64,000 nt of DNA from Treponema sp. (lineage in GTDB: Bacteria > Spirochaetota > Spirochaetia > Treponematales > Treponemataceae): contig JAGAZB010000014.1 in NCBI GenBank assembly GCA_017940255.1, forward strand, positions 182,489-246,488. The letters are read 5' to 3'. A program made the position numbers and the translations under genes. Positions 40,784-49,653 of this stretch are shown one piece after another (the stretch's first letter is position 1; every line of letters begins with the position of its first letter). The notes under the pieces were generated by a model. That model ran no database searches and had not been told where the DNA came from. It saw only the letters and a program-made list of their open reading frames with translations.

Positions 40784-41770
40784 ATACATAGGAAGATTTT
40801 CTTTTTTGTTTATATCTTCAATTACGCTTTCTGGCAGTCCCAGTCTTGCTGCAACTTTTGCAGTAGAATAGTTTTTAACACTTCCTGTCATATAATCCAT
40901 AAAAGTTTTCTTCTTTTCTTTCTGGAAAGTGATAACTTTTATGCCGGGTTTGTCCAGTTCTTCAGAGAAGTCTTCAATCATACCGTCCCAGGAATCAATT
41001 TTGTCTATCAGACCATTTTCAAGAGCCTGCTTTGCTGTGTAAATTCTGCCGTCTGCAAGTTTACAAGCTTCATTAAAATCCATAGACCGATTTTTTGCAA
41101 CAATAGAAACAAACTGTTCGTAACATTCATCGCAGATACTCTGCATAATTTGGCGCTGTTCATCTGTTACAGGTTCATTGTAATTAAACATGTTTTTATT
41201 TCGGCCAGAATGAATTGTTTCGCTTTTAATTCCAGTTTTTTCAAAAAGGCCTGTTAAATCATAAGATGAACCGAAAATTACACCAATACTGCCTGTAAGA
41301 GTGTTGCGGTTGGCATAAATTTTATCTCCAGCGCAGGAAATGTAGTATCCTCCGGAAGCTGCCATTGGTCCCTGATAAACATAAATAGGCTTTCCGCTTG
41401 TTTTATAATCCATAAGAGCTAGATATGCTTCATCTGCCTGGTAAACAGCCCCTCCTGGAGAGTCGATGTAAAGAATAAGGCCTATGTTTTTTTCATCATC
41501 CTTTAGTTTATAAATAGTGTTCAGAAGCCAGGTCTGGTCATAATCAATACTAGCCTGCTGAATGGTTCCTTCAATATAAACTGCAGCCAGATATTCATGC
41601 TTGTATGATTTTGCAACTTTTGGGTCGTAATTTGAAACGTTCCCTCGTGAGGCGTAAGTTACGGTTACAGTTGCATTTTTTCCGTCATAAATGGTTTTTG
41701 CTGTAATTCCAAGTGCGGCAAGAATTATGATGATTAATACAATTAATCCTGATTTAAAACTCTTTTTCAT
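40772..41770 (-). CDS. sppA: SppA-type signal peptide peptidase
   Basis: 332 residues, short (36-kDa-type) S49 serine protease that clears remnant signal peptides. One N-terminal membrane segment (about 8-26), LAAVYIEGTI, ILYIDSPGGAVYQADEAYLA, MAASGGYYISCAGDKIYANR and LTGSIGVIFGSSYDLTGL; the Ser of AASGGYY with a Lys further on give the Ser-Lys dyad. The ATG overlaps the DUF975 gene stop (ATGA). Confidence 0.9.
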   Translation of the reverse strand: MKKSFKSGLIVLIIIILAALGITAKTIYDGKNATVTVTYASRGNVSNYDPKVAKSYKHEYLAAVYIEGTIQQASIDYDQTWLLNTIYKLKDDEKNIGLILYIDSPGGAVYQADEAYLALMDYKTSGKPIYVYQGPMAASGGYYISCAGDKIYANRNTLTGSIGVIFGSSYDLTGLFEKTGIKSETIHSGRNKNMFNYNEPVTDEQRQIMQSICDECYEQFVSIVAKNRSMDFNEACKLADGRIYTAKQALENGLIDKIDSWDGMIEDFSEELDKPGIKVITFQKEKKKTFMDYMTGSVKNYSTAKVAARLGLPESVIEDINKKENLPMYLYK

Positions 41771-42501
41771 TCTGAAAGATCCTCCGGTCTTAAACTTCCG
41801 TTTTCAATAGCTTCTTTTAACATTCCATGATATGCATTTACAAAAGAAAGCTTGATGTAAGGGGTAACAAATATATCTGAGATTCCAAGTGTAATAATTC
41901 CTAAAAGCTGCCAGCCAATAAATGATAAAGCCATAACAAAAAGGTCCCATTTATGACCGCGGGTGATAATCATACTAATTCTCATTGATTTTGTGACAGA
42001 TACATTTTCGAATTCTGCCATGATAAAAAACATCTGTGAATATGAAATGTATTTAATAATGCCAGGAATAATGAATAAAATAGTCCAAAGCCAGGTCCAC
42101 AAAAGCTGCCAGAGAATTCCTAAAACGGCACGGCCCCAGTTATTAAAACCTTCAATAAAAGATGAAAAAGAAACTTTGTCTGGAGAACGGGTCATTTTGA
42201 TGTATACATTTAATGAGGCAAGACTCAGAATTTCTGCAATAATGAGTTGAAGTATTCCAACAATAAATGTCTGTTCTGTGCTGTATGTACTTGGTATTTC
42301 GTTTAATATATTTAAAGTTTCCCAGGAAAAATCTCCGTCCATAATTGCAGTGAATACACCATTTGTGTAGAGATTTATATAATCTGGAATTGAAAATATG
42401 GATGTGATTACTATTATGATTAAGGTCATAATGACTGGAACTTTCCATCTGTTTTGAAGCTGTACTTTTGCAAATTTTTTATATTTTTTTATATAAAACA
42501 A
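41767..42501 (-). CDS. DUF975-family integral membrane protein
   Basis: 244 residues with about five membrane helices. The domain layout (helix, an FSFIEGFNNWGRAVLGILWQ-like middle segment, FIIPGIIKYISYSQMFFIMA and late ARGHKWDLFVMALSFIGWQL) matches DUF975, a widespread membrane family of unknown role. ATG follows AGGAGGAAG. Paired with sppA in a two-gene operon, so a role near the membrane proteolysis system is possible. Confidence 0.8.
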   Translation of the reverse strand: MFYIKKYKKFAKVQLQNRWKVPVIMTLIIIVITSIFSIPDYINLYTNGVFTAIMDGDFSWETLNILNEIPSTYSTEQTFIVGILQLIIAEILSLASLNVYIKMTRSPDKVSFSSFIEGFNNWGRAVLGILWQLLWTWLWTILFIIPGIIKYISYSQMFFIMAEFENVSVTKSMRISMIITRGHKWDLFVMALSFIGWQLLGIITLGISDIFVTPYIKLSFVNAYHGMLKEAIENGSLRPEDLSE

Positions 42502-42557
42502 TTTCTTCCTCCTAAGAAGTCCTTAAAAAAAGTCTAATACTTTTTGTAGATTTATGC

Positions 42558-42563
42558 TATACT
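42558..42563 (+). promoter_or_regulatory. Extended -10 TGCTATACT, six bases before dus ATG
   Basis: TGC-TATACT-CTGGCC-ATG (42570); same nonamer as before ruvB. Confidence 0.65.
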
Positions 42564-42569
42564 CTGGCC

Positions 42570-43541
42570 ATGAAGTTAATTTGCGGGCCAATGGCAACTA
42601 TTTCTCATCCTGCTTTTAGAATTTTAATAGAAAAATTTGGTTTTTGTGATGAATATTATACAGAGATGATTAATGCGGGAAGTCTTTTGAATTTCGGCCC
42701 CTTTGAAAAGTTTTACATTGATCCTTCTCCTGTACCGGAAAAAGTGGTATGGCAGCTTACAGGAACTGATAAAGAGAGAATGACGGAAGCTGCCCGCCAG
42801 CTGGTGGCTCTTCCTGGTATTGGCCTTGATGTGAATATGGGCTGTTCTGCTCCTGATATTTATAAAACGGGGGCGGGAATTGGCTGGATGCTTTGTGATA
42901 TTGAAAATACCCGCCAGATGGTTGCTTCTGTTGGAAAGGTAGTTTTAGATTCGGGAAAAAGATTTTCTGTAAAACTACGCTTAGGTGATGAAGACTTTAC
43001 AGATGAAGGATTCCTTTCTTTTTGTGATATGCTTGTGGAAAACGGTGTTCAGTTGCTTACTCTTCATCCTCGCACAAAAAAAGAAAAGCTTGCAAGACCT
43101 CCTCGGTATTCATATTGTCAGATGATTGCGGAACGTTATAAGAGTGCAGGGGTAGCAGTTTATTTAAATGGAAATGTAAAAGATGAAAATTCATTTAAAT
43201 ATGCTGAAGCTTCATGTCCTTCATGCCAGGGTGTGATGATTTCTCGTGCTGCAGTTCAAAAGCCCTGGATTTTCAGGGAATTGTCTTCTTCATCAGATGA
43301 AAAAATAACTGTAAATATGGAAGAACTTTGCCTTGAATATGTTGATTTAATAGAAAAATATCAGCCTGTAGAATTCTGGAAAACCAGACTTCAGCGTTTT
43401 TTTACCTACTTTGCTATGAATTTTAAGTTTGCTCATTATGCACAGACTCAGTTTTTGAATGCTTTAAATAATGATGATTTAAGACAGCGTATCCGTGACT
43501 TTTTTGAAAAATGCCCTGAAGAGCGTGTAAAAGTCCTTTAA
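42570..43541 (+). CDS. tRNA dihydrouridine synthase
   Basis: 323 residues. FMN enzyme reducing uridines in tRNA. Family motifs: MKLICGPMATISHPAFRIL, CDEYYTEMINAG, WQLTGTDKERMTEAARQL, GIGLDVNMGCSAPDIYKTGA (with the catalytic Cys region altered from CP to CS), FSVKLRLGDED, LLTLHPRTKKEKLARPPRY and YLNGNVKDENSF. Which uridine it acts on is not readable. Single gene on a leaderless promoter. Confidence 0.9.
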   Translation: MKLICGPMATISHPAFRILIEKFGFCDEYYTEMINAGSLLNFGPFEKFYIDPSPVPEKVVWQLTGTDKERMTEAARQLVALPGIGLDVNMGCSAPDIYKTGAGIGWMLCDIENTRQMVASVGKVVLDSGKRFSVKLRLGDEDFTDEGFLSFCDMLVENGVQLLTLHPRTKKEKLARPPRYSYCQMIAERYKSAGVAVYLNGNVKDENSFKYAEASCPSCQGVMISRAAVQKPWIFRELSSSSDEKITVNMEELCLEYVDLIEKYQPVEFWKTRLQRFFTYFAMNFKFAHYAQTQFLNALNNDDLRQRIRDFFEKCPEERVKVL

Positions 43542-43634
43542 TGTTTTTGAGTCTAAACTTTTATTTTACATTTATAAGGAAGCATGAGATAATAAAAGTA
43601 TACTTGGGAGTTTCGACTTTATTTATATTAGCCT

Positions 43635-44546
43635 ATGGAAATAAGAGAAAACCCTGTTTTCGGTAGAAAAATATTTTTTCTTAATCCTTCTTTTGTGGTA
43701 GAAAATTATATCATCGACTACCTGAAAAAGAACGAATATGAAGTATATGTTTTAACTGATTTCAGAAAAGCAAAAGGTATATTATCCGCAAACGAAGATT
43801 CAATGTGTTTTGTCAATATTGATTCTGAAATGCCTTATGCTCACTGGTTTAATTTTATGAAGTCTTTTTCTCTTTCAGATAAGCTTAAAACTATATACCT
43901 TGGTGTTATTTCAGAAAAAGCGGGTTGGGAAGATAAAGATAAATTTATGATGAATATCAGGCTTCCTGGTGGTTTTCATCTTATTGAACGAAAAACTCCA
44001 AAACTGCTTGAAGATTTTACTAAGGTTCTGGATGTAAACGGGGCAAAAGGCAGACGTAAGTTTCTTCGTCTTGATACAAGAAATGAACATGATGTAAGCG
44101 GTTATCTTGCTGCAGGCGGTAAACTTTTTGCTTTGACAATCAGAGATATTTCTTCTGCCGGTTTTGCGGTTATTTACAAACAGAATATTGTTAATTTATT
44201 TCAGAAAAATACTCTTTTAAGAAATTTGAACATTTCGGCTGGTAGAAAATCTATGGTATGTTCCTGCATTGTTTTTAACACTCAGCTGAATGAAGATGGA
44301 ACTGCAATGTCTGTTCTTATGCTTACAAATGAAAATCCTGAATCTACAAGAACCTATATACGCAATTATATTTTTGAAAAAAATGCTGCAAAGATAGAAT
44401 TTGAGCTTAAGGGAATAGATAATGATTCCAGCTCTTATTCTGATACTGAGTTATATAAATCTCTTAAGGCTGTTGCAAACCGTGATTATGATGGTCTTGA
44501 TGTATTGCAGGATGCAGAACTGGAACCTGTAGATGATCAGTCTTAG
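43635..44546 (+). CDS. PilZ-domain c-di-GMP receptor with unknown N-terminal domain
   Basis: 303 residues. N-terminal region (about 1-130) looks like a receiver-like alpha/beta domain without clear phosphoacceptor motif. The C-terminal part carries the PilZ signature: GRRKFLRLDTRNEH (RxxxR) and FALTIRDISSAGFAVIY (D/NxSxxG), the c-di-GMP contacts. This is the domain plan of many treponemal and delta-proteobacterial effectors. TATATT lies five bases before ATG. Likely binds c-di-GMP made by GGDEF proteins such as the one at 29577. Confidence 0.8.
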   Translation: MEIRENPVFGRKIFFLNPSFVVENYIIDYLKKNEYEVYVLTDFRKAKGILSANEDSMCFVNIDSEMPYAHWFNFMKSFSLSDKLKTIYLGVISEKAGWEDKDKFMMNIRLPGGFHLIERKTPKLLEDFTKVLDVNGAKGRRKFLRLDTRNEHDVSGYLAAGGKLFALTIRDISSAGFAVIYKQNIVNLFQKNTLLRNLNISAGRKSMVCSCIVFNTQLNEDGTAMSVLMLTNENPESTRTYIRNYIFEKNAAKIEFELKGIDNDSSSYSDTELYKSLKAVANRDYDGLDVLQDAELEPVDDQS

Positions 44547-44681
44547 TGCTTATCGTTTGCATACATTTTCTTTTTATGATAATCTCAACTTTACAATCAA
44601 AAACGCCGTAGTGGCCTTTCCCGGTAACACGCGGCAACAAAAATCAAAAACGGCCCACGCCAGAGTCGTAAGGAGATATAA

Positions 44682-46175
44682 ATGGCAAAAACAGAAAATA
44701 CAAAAGATGTACACGCATGTACCCTGGACAAAATCATCAGCTTGTGTAAGAGAAGAGGCTTTGTTTATCAGGCTTCTGAAATTTACGGTGGTCAGGCAGG
44801 TGCATGGGACTACGGTCCTCTTGGTGTAGAATTCAAAAGAAATATTCAGAATGAATGGTGGCACTACATGACTCAGCTGCACGATGATGTAGTTGGTCTT
44901 GATTCTGCTATCTTCCAGCATCATACAACATGGAAGGCTTCCGGTCACGTTGACCACTTCTCTGACCCAATGGTTGACTGTATTGAATGTAATGCTCGTC
45001 ACCGCGCAGATAAGCTTATCGAAGACTTTGTAGCAGCAAATCCTGAAATTAATCCTGGAAAACCTGTTGATACAATGACACATGATGAAATGAAAGCTTT
45101 CATCGATGCAAACATCAACTGTCCAACTTGTGGAAGTAAAAACCGCAAATACACAGCCGTTCGCGAATTCAACCTTATGTTCAAAACATATCAGGGACCA
45201 ATCGCAGACGACAGCCATTTGATTTATCTCCGTCCTGAAACCTGTCAGGGTATCTTTACAGACTTTAAGAACATTGTTCAGTCTAACCGTATGAAGGTAC
45301 CTTTTGGTGTTGCTCAGGTTGGTAAATCTTTCCGTAACGAAATCATCTTTAAGAACTTTATTTTCCGTACCTGCGAATTTGAACAGATGGAAATGGAATA
45401 TTTCTGTAAGCCTGGTACAGAAGATGAAACTTTTGACCGCTGGAGAAAAGACCGCTGGGCTTTCTACCTCAAATACGGTATTCCAGAAAAGCAGCTCAAG
45501 TGGCATCACCACGATAAGCTTGCTCACTACGCTAAGGACGCTTACGATATTACTTACAACTTCCCAATCGGATTTGAAGAAATTGAAGGTATTCACAGCC
45601 GTACAGACTTTGACCTTTCACAGCACCAGACCTACTCAAAGAAGGATATGTCTTATATTGACCAGGAAGATGGAAACAAGAAGTACATTCCTTATGTAAT
45701 TGAAACTTCTGCTGGTTTGAACCGCAACTTCCTTATGTTCCTTTGTGAAGCATACGAAGAGCAGAATGTTGCAGCTGAAGGTCAGCCAGAAGACTACAGA
45801 ACAGTTCTTCACTTAGACCCACGTCTTGCACCTATTACTGTTGCTGTTCTTCCACTTATGAAGAAAGATGGTCTTGCAGAGAAGGCTAAAGAGATTCAGC
45901 ATCTTTTGAAGGAAGACTTTGTAACTGATTACGATGTAAGCGGAACTGTAGGTAAGCGCTATCGCCGTCAGGATGAAGTTGGAACTCCTTTCTGTGTAAC
46001 TGTAGACTACGATACAATTCAGGAAAAGAAAGAAGACGGCACTCCAAACGAGCTTTACAACACTGTAACAGTTCGCTACCGCGACAGCATGGAGCAGGAA
46101 CGCGTTTCTTTGGATGACCTTGTATTCTTCATCCAGAAGGCTATTAAGAATTATAAGCCTGTTTATAAGGATTAA
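44682..46175 (+). CDS. glyS: Glycyl-tRNA synthetase (homodimeric type)
   Basis: 497 residues, class II, of the alpha2 type found in eukaryotes and many bacteria rather than the alpha2beta2 type. Motifs: YQASEIYGGQAGAWDYGPLG, a zinc-binding insertion with CIECNARH and CPTCGSKNRKY, EFNLMFKTYQG, YLRPETCQGIFTDFKNI, VAQVGKSFRNEI and VIETSAGLNRNFLM. AAGGAGATATAA precedes ATG. A leader of about 90 bases with a GC-rich stem precedes it. Confidence 0.96.
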   Translation: MAKTENTKDVHACTLDKIISLCKRRGFVYQASEIYGGQAGAWDYGPLGVEFKRNIQNEWWHYMTQLHDDVVGLDSAIFQHHTTWKASGHVDHFSDPMVDCIECNARHRADKLIEDFVAANPEINPGKPVDTMTHDEMKAFIDANINCPTCGSKNRKYTAVREFNLMFKTYQGPIADDSHLIYLRPETCQGIFTDFKNIVQSNRMKVPFGVAQVGKSFRNEIIFKNFIFRTCEFEQMEMEYFCKPGTEDETFDRWRKDRWAFYLKYGIPEKQLKWHHHDKLAHYAKDAYDITYNFPIGFEEIEGIHSRTDFDLSQHQTYSKKDMSYIDQEDGNKKYIPYVIETSAGLNRNFLMFLCEAYEEQNVAAEGQPEDYRTVLHLDPRLAPITVAVLPLMKKDGLAEKAKEIQHLLKEDFVTDYDVSGTVGKRYRRQDEVGTPFCVTVDYDTIQEKKEDGTPNELYNTVTVRYRDSMEQERVSLDDLVFFIQKAIKNYKPVYKD

Positions 46176-46192
46176 TTGAATATAAGATAAGT

Positions 46193-46334
46193 AAAAAAAT
46201 GTCCTGTGGGACGCAGGAAAAAGAAAGTAAGGGGGACCCGCCAGCGTAGAAGCCGGCGAAGCCTGGCTTCCAGCGAAGGGCGGGGGAATGCCTTACTTTT
46301 TTTTCCGTCGCTGGGACCCGCAGGACATTTTTTT
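46193..46334. repeat. Large nested palindrome D
   Basis: Perfect 14-base outer arms AAAAAAATGTCCTG (46193-46206) and CAGGACATTTTTTT (46321-46334), inner GAAAGTAAGG against CCTTACTTT, GGGACCCGCC-type arms, and an apical GAAGCC/GGCTTC stem (46249-46270). It lies directly behind glyS and before the aldo/keto reductase gene, so it can serve as a terminator, but the 142 bases are far longer than needed. Confidence 0.8.
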
Positions 46335-46348
46335 GTGTAGGAAAACTT

Positions 46349-47110
46349 ATGGAGTATGTTAGACTTGGTAAAACAGATTTGTTGATTTCACGCGTGGCTT
46401 TTGGTGCCATGAGGCTTACGGATGCCGGTGGCGAAGAAAATGCTGCCCTTATTGTTCGTAAGGCCTATGATAATGGAATCAATTTTTTTGATACATCACG
46501 CAGAACCCCAGAGAGTGAAAAACTCCTTGGCGATGCATTATATGATATAAGACGAAATGTATTCCTTTCTACTGCAAGTTCTGCAAAAACTGCAGCAGAA
46601 CTTAAGGCTGATCTTGAAGAAAGCCTTATGACTCTTCACTGTGATAGTGTTGATTTGTACCAGCTTGAAGTAGATTTATTCCTCCCTCAGCCGGATGGTG
46701 CTGATAATCTTTATGCAACTTTGTGTGAATTAAAAAAAGCCGGCAAAATAAAGCACTTTGGTATTGTTACAACTAATTATGATACTGCAAAAAAAGCAGT
46801 AGAATCTGATTTATACGAAACTCTGCAGTTTCCTTTTAGTATGGTTGCTTCTGACGAATCTGTGGAACTGGTAAAACTTTGTGAAGAGCACGATATTGGT
46901 TTTATTGCCATGCAGCCTCTTGGCGGTGGGCTTGTAGAGAATATTCCTCTTGCATTTGGTTTTCTTCATCAATATGAAAATGTAATTCCTATCTGGGGCG
47001 TGCAAAATCAGCAGGAAATGGATCAGATTTTATATTTTAACGAACATCCTCCTGTTGTAGATGAACAGTTCCATAAAGATGTAGAAAAAATCAGGATGTT
47101 TTTTAATTAA
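46349..47110 (+). CDS. Aldo/keto reductase-like protein with the catalytic tetrad lost
   Basis: 253 residues, AKR fold (MEYVRLGKTDLLISRVAFGA, INFFDTSRRTPESEKLLGDA). In catalytic AKRs the tetrad is Asp, Tyr, Lys, His. Here the Asp of FFDTS (D48) remains, but the Tyr position in DTAxxYG is Thr (T53), the Lys position after STA is Ala (A76), and the His of DLYLH is Glu (E107, DLYQLEVD). NADPH-binding C-terminal motifs are weak. It is probably non-catalytic, or has a new function. About 60 residues shorter than typical AKRs. Confidence 0.78.
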   Translation: MEYVRLGKTDLLISRVAFGAMRLTDAGGEENAALIVRKAYDNGINFFDTSRRTPESEKLLGDALYDIRRNVFLSTASSAKTAAELKADLEESLMTLHCDSVDLYQLEVDLFLPQPDGADNLYATLCELKKAGKIKHFGIVTTNYDTAKKAVESDLYETLQFPFSMVASDESVELVKLCEEHDIGFIAMQPLGGGLVENIPLAFGFLHQYENVIPIWGVQNQQEMDQILYFNEHPPVVDEQFHKDVEKIRMFFN

Positions 47111-47155
47111 AGGGGAGAAGCAAAAAGCCTGCAGAAGGCCGGGCGCCCTTACACA

Positions 47156-48616
47156 TTACCCGAAGAAGCTGATGTCTATGTCTTCTATTTCGTTATCGCT
47201 GCTTGCTGGTTTTTCTTCTTTTTCAGAAATATCTGTTTCCTGCTTAGGTTTTTCTTCAGTTTCCTGAACTGGTGGCTGAGATGGCTGGGAAGGATTTGTG
47301 AATTCTTCTGTACTGACTTCTTCCAAACCTGTATCTGCAGAAACTGGTTCAAGGCCGGCTGGGGCGGAATCTGTAACAGCCATTGCTTCAGTTGCTGCAT
47401 TTTTCATGAGCATTTTCAGAATATCGCGTTTTTCATCTTTTGAAAGAATTCTAAGAACAGAAATTTCGCTGCTGGTCTGAACAATTTTTGGAGAACCATC
47501 TTTTTCTGTTTCTGTGAGCATTTGTACTACAGGGCATTTTGGGTTATCCTGATTTGTATCAATCACTTCTGCAACTTTTCTGTTTGAAAGATATACATAA
47601 GTTCCAATAGGGTAGAGTGAAACTGTGTATAAAAGAGCCTTCAGTACAATATCATCATATTTATGTTCTTTGTTTTGAATCAGCTCCAGAAGCGCATCAA
47701 ATGAGGAGCGTTCATCTCTATATTTGCGTGGACTTGAAATTGCTTCGTAAGTGCAGACAACAGAAATAATTTTAGCATTTGAAGAAATTTTTTCACTTGG
47801 AAGTTTTCTAGGATAGCCGGTTCCGTTTTCATTTTCGTGATGTTCAAGAACACCAAGCTGAACACCAAGCGGAAAGTTTAAATCTTTTACAATCTGATAG
47901 CCCAGAACTGTATGTTTTGAAAGTTTTGCCTTTTCAAAAGGTGTGAGTTTTCTGTCTGTTAGATAAAGCTGAGGTGGTAATCTGACCATACCAATTTCGT
48001 GAAGAATACAGGTTTCTCCAAGTTCTATCAGCTTTGAAAGAGGCATGTGCAGCTGCATTCCAATTGCAATTGCAAGTACGGTTGAACGCATTGCATGAGT
48101 TACAAGGAAAACATAAGACTCATCCCGGATAGTTGAATTTACTCTGAGTACATAGCGTCTGTGGTCTTTTATAAATACACACAAATCTTTTACGCTTTCT
48201 GCAAGCTCTTTCTGGTCAATTTCTTTGTGAGTTACATAATGCGTATACATTGTATCAATATATCTGAGATATTCTTTGTAGACATTTGTAACAAGTTCAA
48301 GACGGCTCTGTTCATTATTTGAGGCGCTGGCAGTTTTTGAGTCTGCAATAATCTTTTTTACTGTTTCTGTGAATTTTTCTTTATATTCGTTAGAGGCTTC
48401 TTCTCTCTGGTCATTTTCTGGGAAATCCGCACCATCAAGACTTAAACTAAGGTGACCTTCACACTGAATGTTTTCAAAATTCCATTTTTTTAAGGTAGCC
48501 AGTGTTTGTTCAGTTAAAATAGCAGATTTAGGCAGCAGCAAGAATGTACTGTCTATGAATGCATCGCCGGTAAATGAAATATCCGGTTTTAATGATTCAA
48601 CTGCAAGCGTTTCCAT
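47156..48616 (-). CDS. HD-GYP-like domain protein
   Basis: 486 residues, no membrane segment. After an N-terminal region (1-180) comes an HD-GYP-type core: ETCILHEIGMVRLPPQLYLT, FEKAKLSKHTVLGYQIVKDL, LEHHENENGTGYPRKLPSE and IISVVCTYEAISSPRKYRDE. The metal-ligand pair HD is HE in LHEIG, so activity may be altered. A C-terminal region (about 330-486) is Glu/Pro/Ser-rich and ends in DIDISFFG. The role in c-di-GMP turnover is likely but not certain. Confidence 0.78.
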   Translation of the reverse strand: METLAVESLKPDISFTGDAFIDSTFLLLPKSAILTEQTLATLKKWNFENIQCEGHLSLSLDGADFPENDQREEASNEYKEKFTETVKKIIADSKTASASNNEQSRLELVTNVYKEYLRYIDTMYTHYVTHKEIDQKELAESVKDLCVFIKDHRRYVLRVNSTIRDESYVFLVTHAMRSTVLAIAIGMQLHMPLSKLIELGETCILHEIGMVRLPPQLYLTDRKLTPFEKAKLSKHTVLGYQIVKDLNFPLGVQLGVLEHHENENGTGYPRKLPSEKISSNAKIISVVCTYEAISSPRKYRDERSSFDALLELIQNKEHKYDDIVLKALLYTVSLYPIGTYVYLSNRKVAEVIDTNQDNPKCPVVQMLTETEKDGSPKIVQTSSEISVLRILSKDEKRDILKMLMKNAATEAMAVTDSAPAGLEPVSADTGLEEVSTEEFTNPSQPSQPPVQETEEKPKQETDISEKEEKPASSDNEIEDIDISFFG

Positions 48617-48733
48617 AATAAATCAGAAGTCTCCCTGATTCTTATATCGGTATTTTTCGTAAAAATCTTTAGTTTCTACCTATATTATCATGTTACAACA
48701 TAAAGATAGAAAAGTCACTTTTTAATTTTAAAT

Positions 48734-48880
48734 AAAAAAAAGTTGGAAAGTCTCACACACTTCCCAACTTTTTAATAAATGGAGGTGTTTGCAAAGCAAA
48801 CAATATGTAATCGGTTGTTAACTGTTCAGGCGTCTGGATGTCTTCCCACCCGAAGATAATCACCAACTAATTTTATTATC
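48734..48880 (-). ncRNA. Possible small RNA with terminator, between HD-GYP and DUF4912 genes
   Basis: The 368-base gap 48617-48984 has no ORF. On the minus strand it contains ATCTTC/GAAGAC and GTTTGC/GCAAAC stems, then a strong stem AAAAAGTTGG/CCAACTTTTT (48737-48773) followed by T8. A GATAAT lies upstream near 48880. This is the shape of an independently ended small RNA, but no known RNA family fits by eye; the same stem may simply end the neighbouring genes. Confidence 0.3.
48737..48773. terminator. Bidirectional hairpin AAAAAGTTGG...CCAACTTTTT
   Basis: Perfect 10-base arms plus inner AAGT/ACTT around CTCACAC. Runs of A and T on the two sides permit termination in both directions. Confidence 0.75.
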
Positions 48881-48984
48881 GGAGACGGGTATTTTGACTT
48901 TAGTAAAAAATGATTTTTTTTGAATAAATTTTATTATCATTTTGCCTTGACACTTAATGCTTTTTTTTAGATTATGTTGTAATT

Positions 48985-49638
48985 ATGAATGAGAATAATA
49001 TAACACGCTCTTATCTGGAAACCTTGTCATTTAATGATTTGGTTGCTCTTGCAGATGAGTACGGTGTTGATGTTCCAGAAGATTTGGACCGCCGCTTTTT
49101 AATTGCGGAACTTATGGAACTAGCTCTGGAAGAGAGTGGACAGAATGAAGAAATGATTATTTCTTCGGAAAATGGAGAGGGGGGCTCAGCTCTACCTGGT
49201 AATTATAACGAAACTCAGGTTTCCTGTGTTTTCAGAAATCCTGCCTGGCTTTTTGTTTTCTGGAATATAAATGAAAATGATGCGGCATCTCTAAAAGATG
49301 ATGAAGGTGAATTAAAACTGCGCATTTGTTTTCTAAAAAATCCTAAAGAGATGATTCCTGAAGAGGCTTTTGAAATTCAAGCTTCTACAAGTAATCAGGA
49401 ACAGTACGTTCTTATTTCTGCAGAAAAGAAATTTTTGAAGGTAGAACTTATTTATTCTGGTGCTGGTGCCGGAAAAGTTCTGGCATTTTCTCCGGTTGTA
49501 ACCATTCCTCATGGTTCAGATCTTGTAAACGAAATGCAGCCAGGTTCTTATGATTCTATAGATCCTGTGCTTAAGCTTTCTGGTATGGAAACAACACTTG
49601 CAGAGCAGTATAGAAAGCATAGACATTCATTCTCTTGA
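48985..49638 (+). CDS. DUF4912 protein
   Basis: 217 residues. N-terminal helix-rich part (LSFNDLVALADEYGVDVPED) resembles a SAP/Rho-N-like motif, followed by the DUF4912 beta domain: CVFRNPAWLFVFWNINENDA and following strands to VTIPHGSD. DUF4912 proteins are poorly characterised and often lie beside glucan-active GH57 genes, where they are proposed to bind sugar polymers. Separated by 15 bases from the GH57-like gene. TATGTT ends six bases before ATG. Confidence 0.8.
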   Translation: MNENNITRSYLETLSFNDLVALADEYGVDVPEDLDRRFLIAELMELALEESGQNEEMIISSENGEGGSALPGNYNETQVSCVFRNPAWLFVFWNINENDAASLKDDEGELKLRICFLKNPKEMIPEEAFEIQASTSNQEQYVLISAEKKFLKVELIYSGAGAGKVLAFSPVVTIPHGSDLVNEMQPGSYDSIDPVLKLSGMETTLAEQYRKHRHSFS

Positions 49639-49653
49639 TGCAGGTATTAAAAA

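Noticed and set aside
44574..45596. 340-codon minus-strand ORF opposite glyS
   Set aside because: Shadow of the strongly codon-biased glyS gene, which lacks antisense stops.
46144..46410. Minus-strand 88-codon ORF behind glyS
   Set aside because: It runs through palindrome D and has no homology or start signal.
48780..48900. c-di-GMP riboswitch before the DUF4912 or HD-GYP gene
   Set aside because: The GEMM consensus bases and tetraloop-receptor elements are not recognisable.
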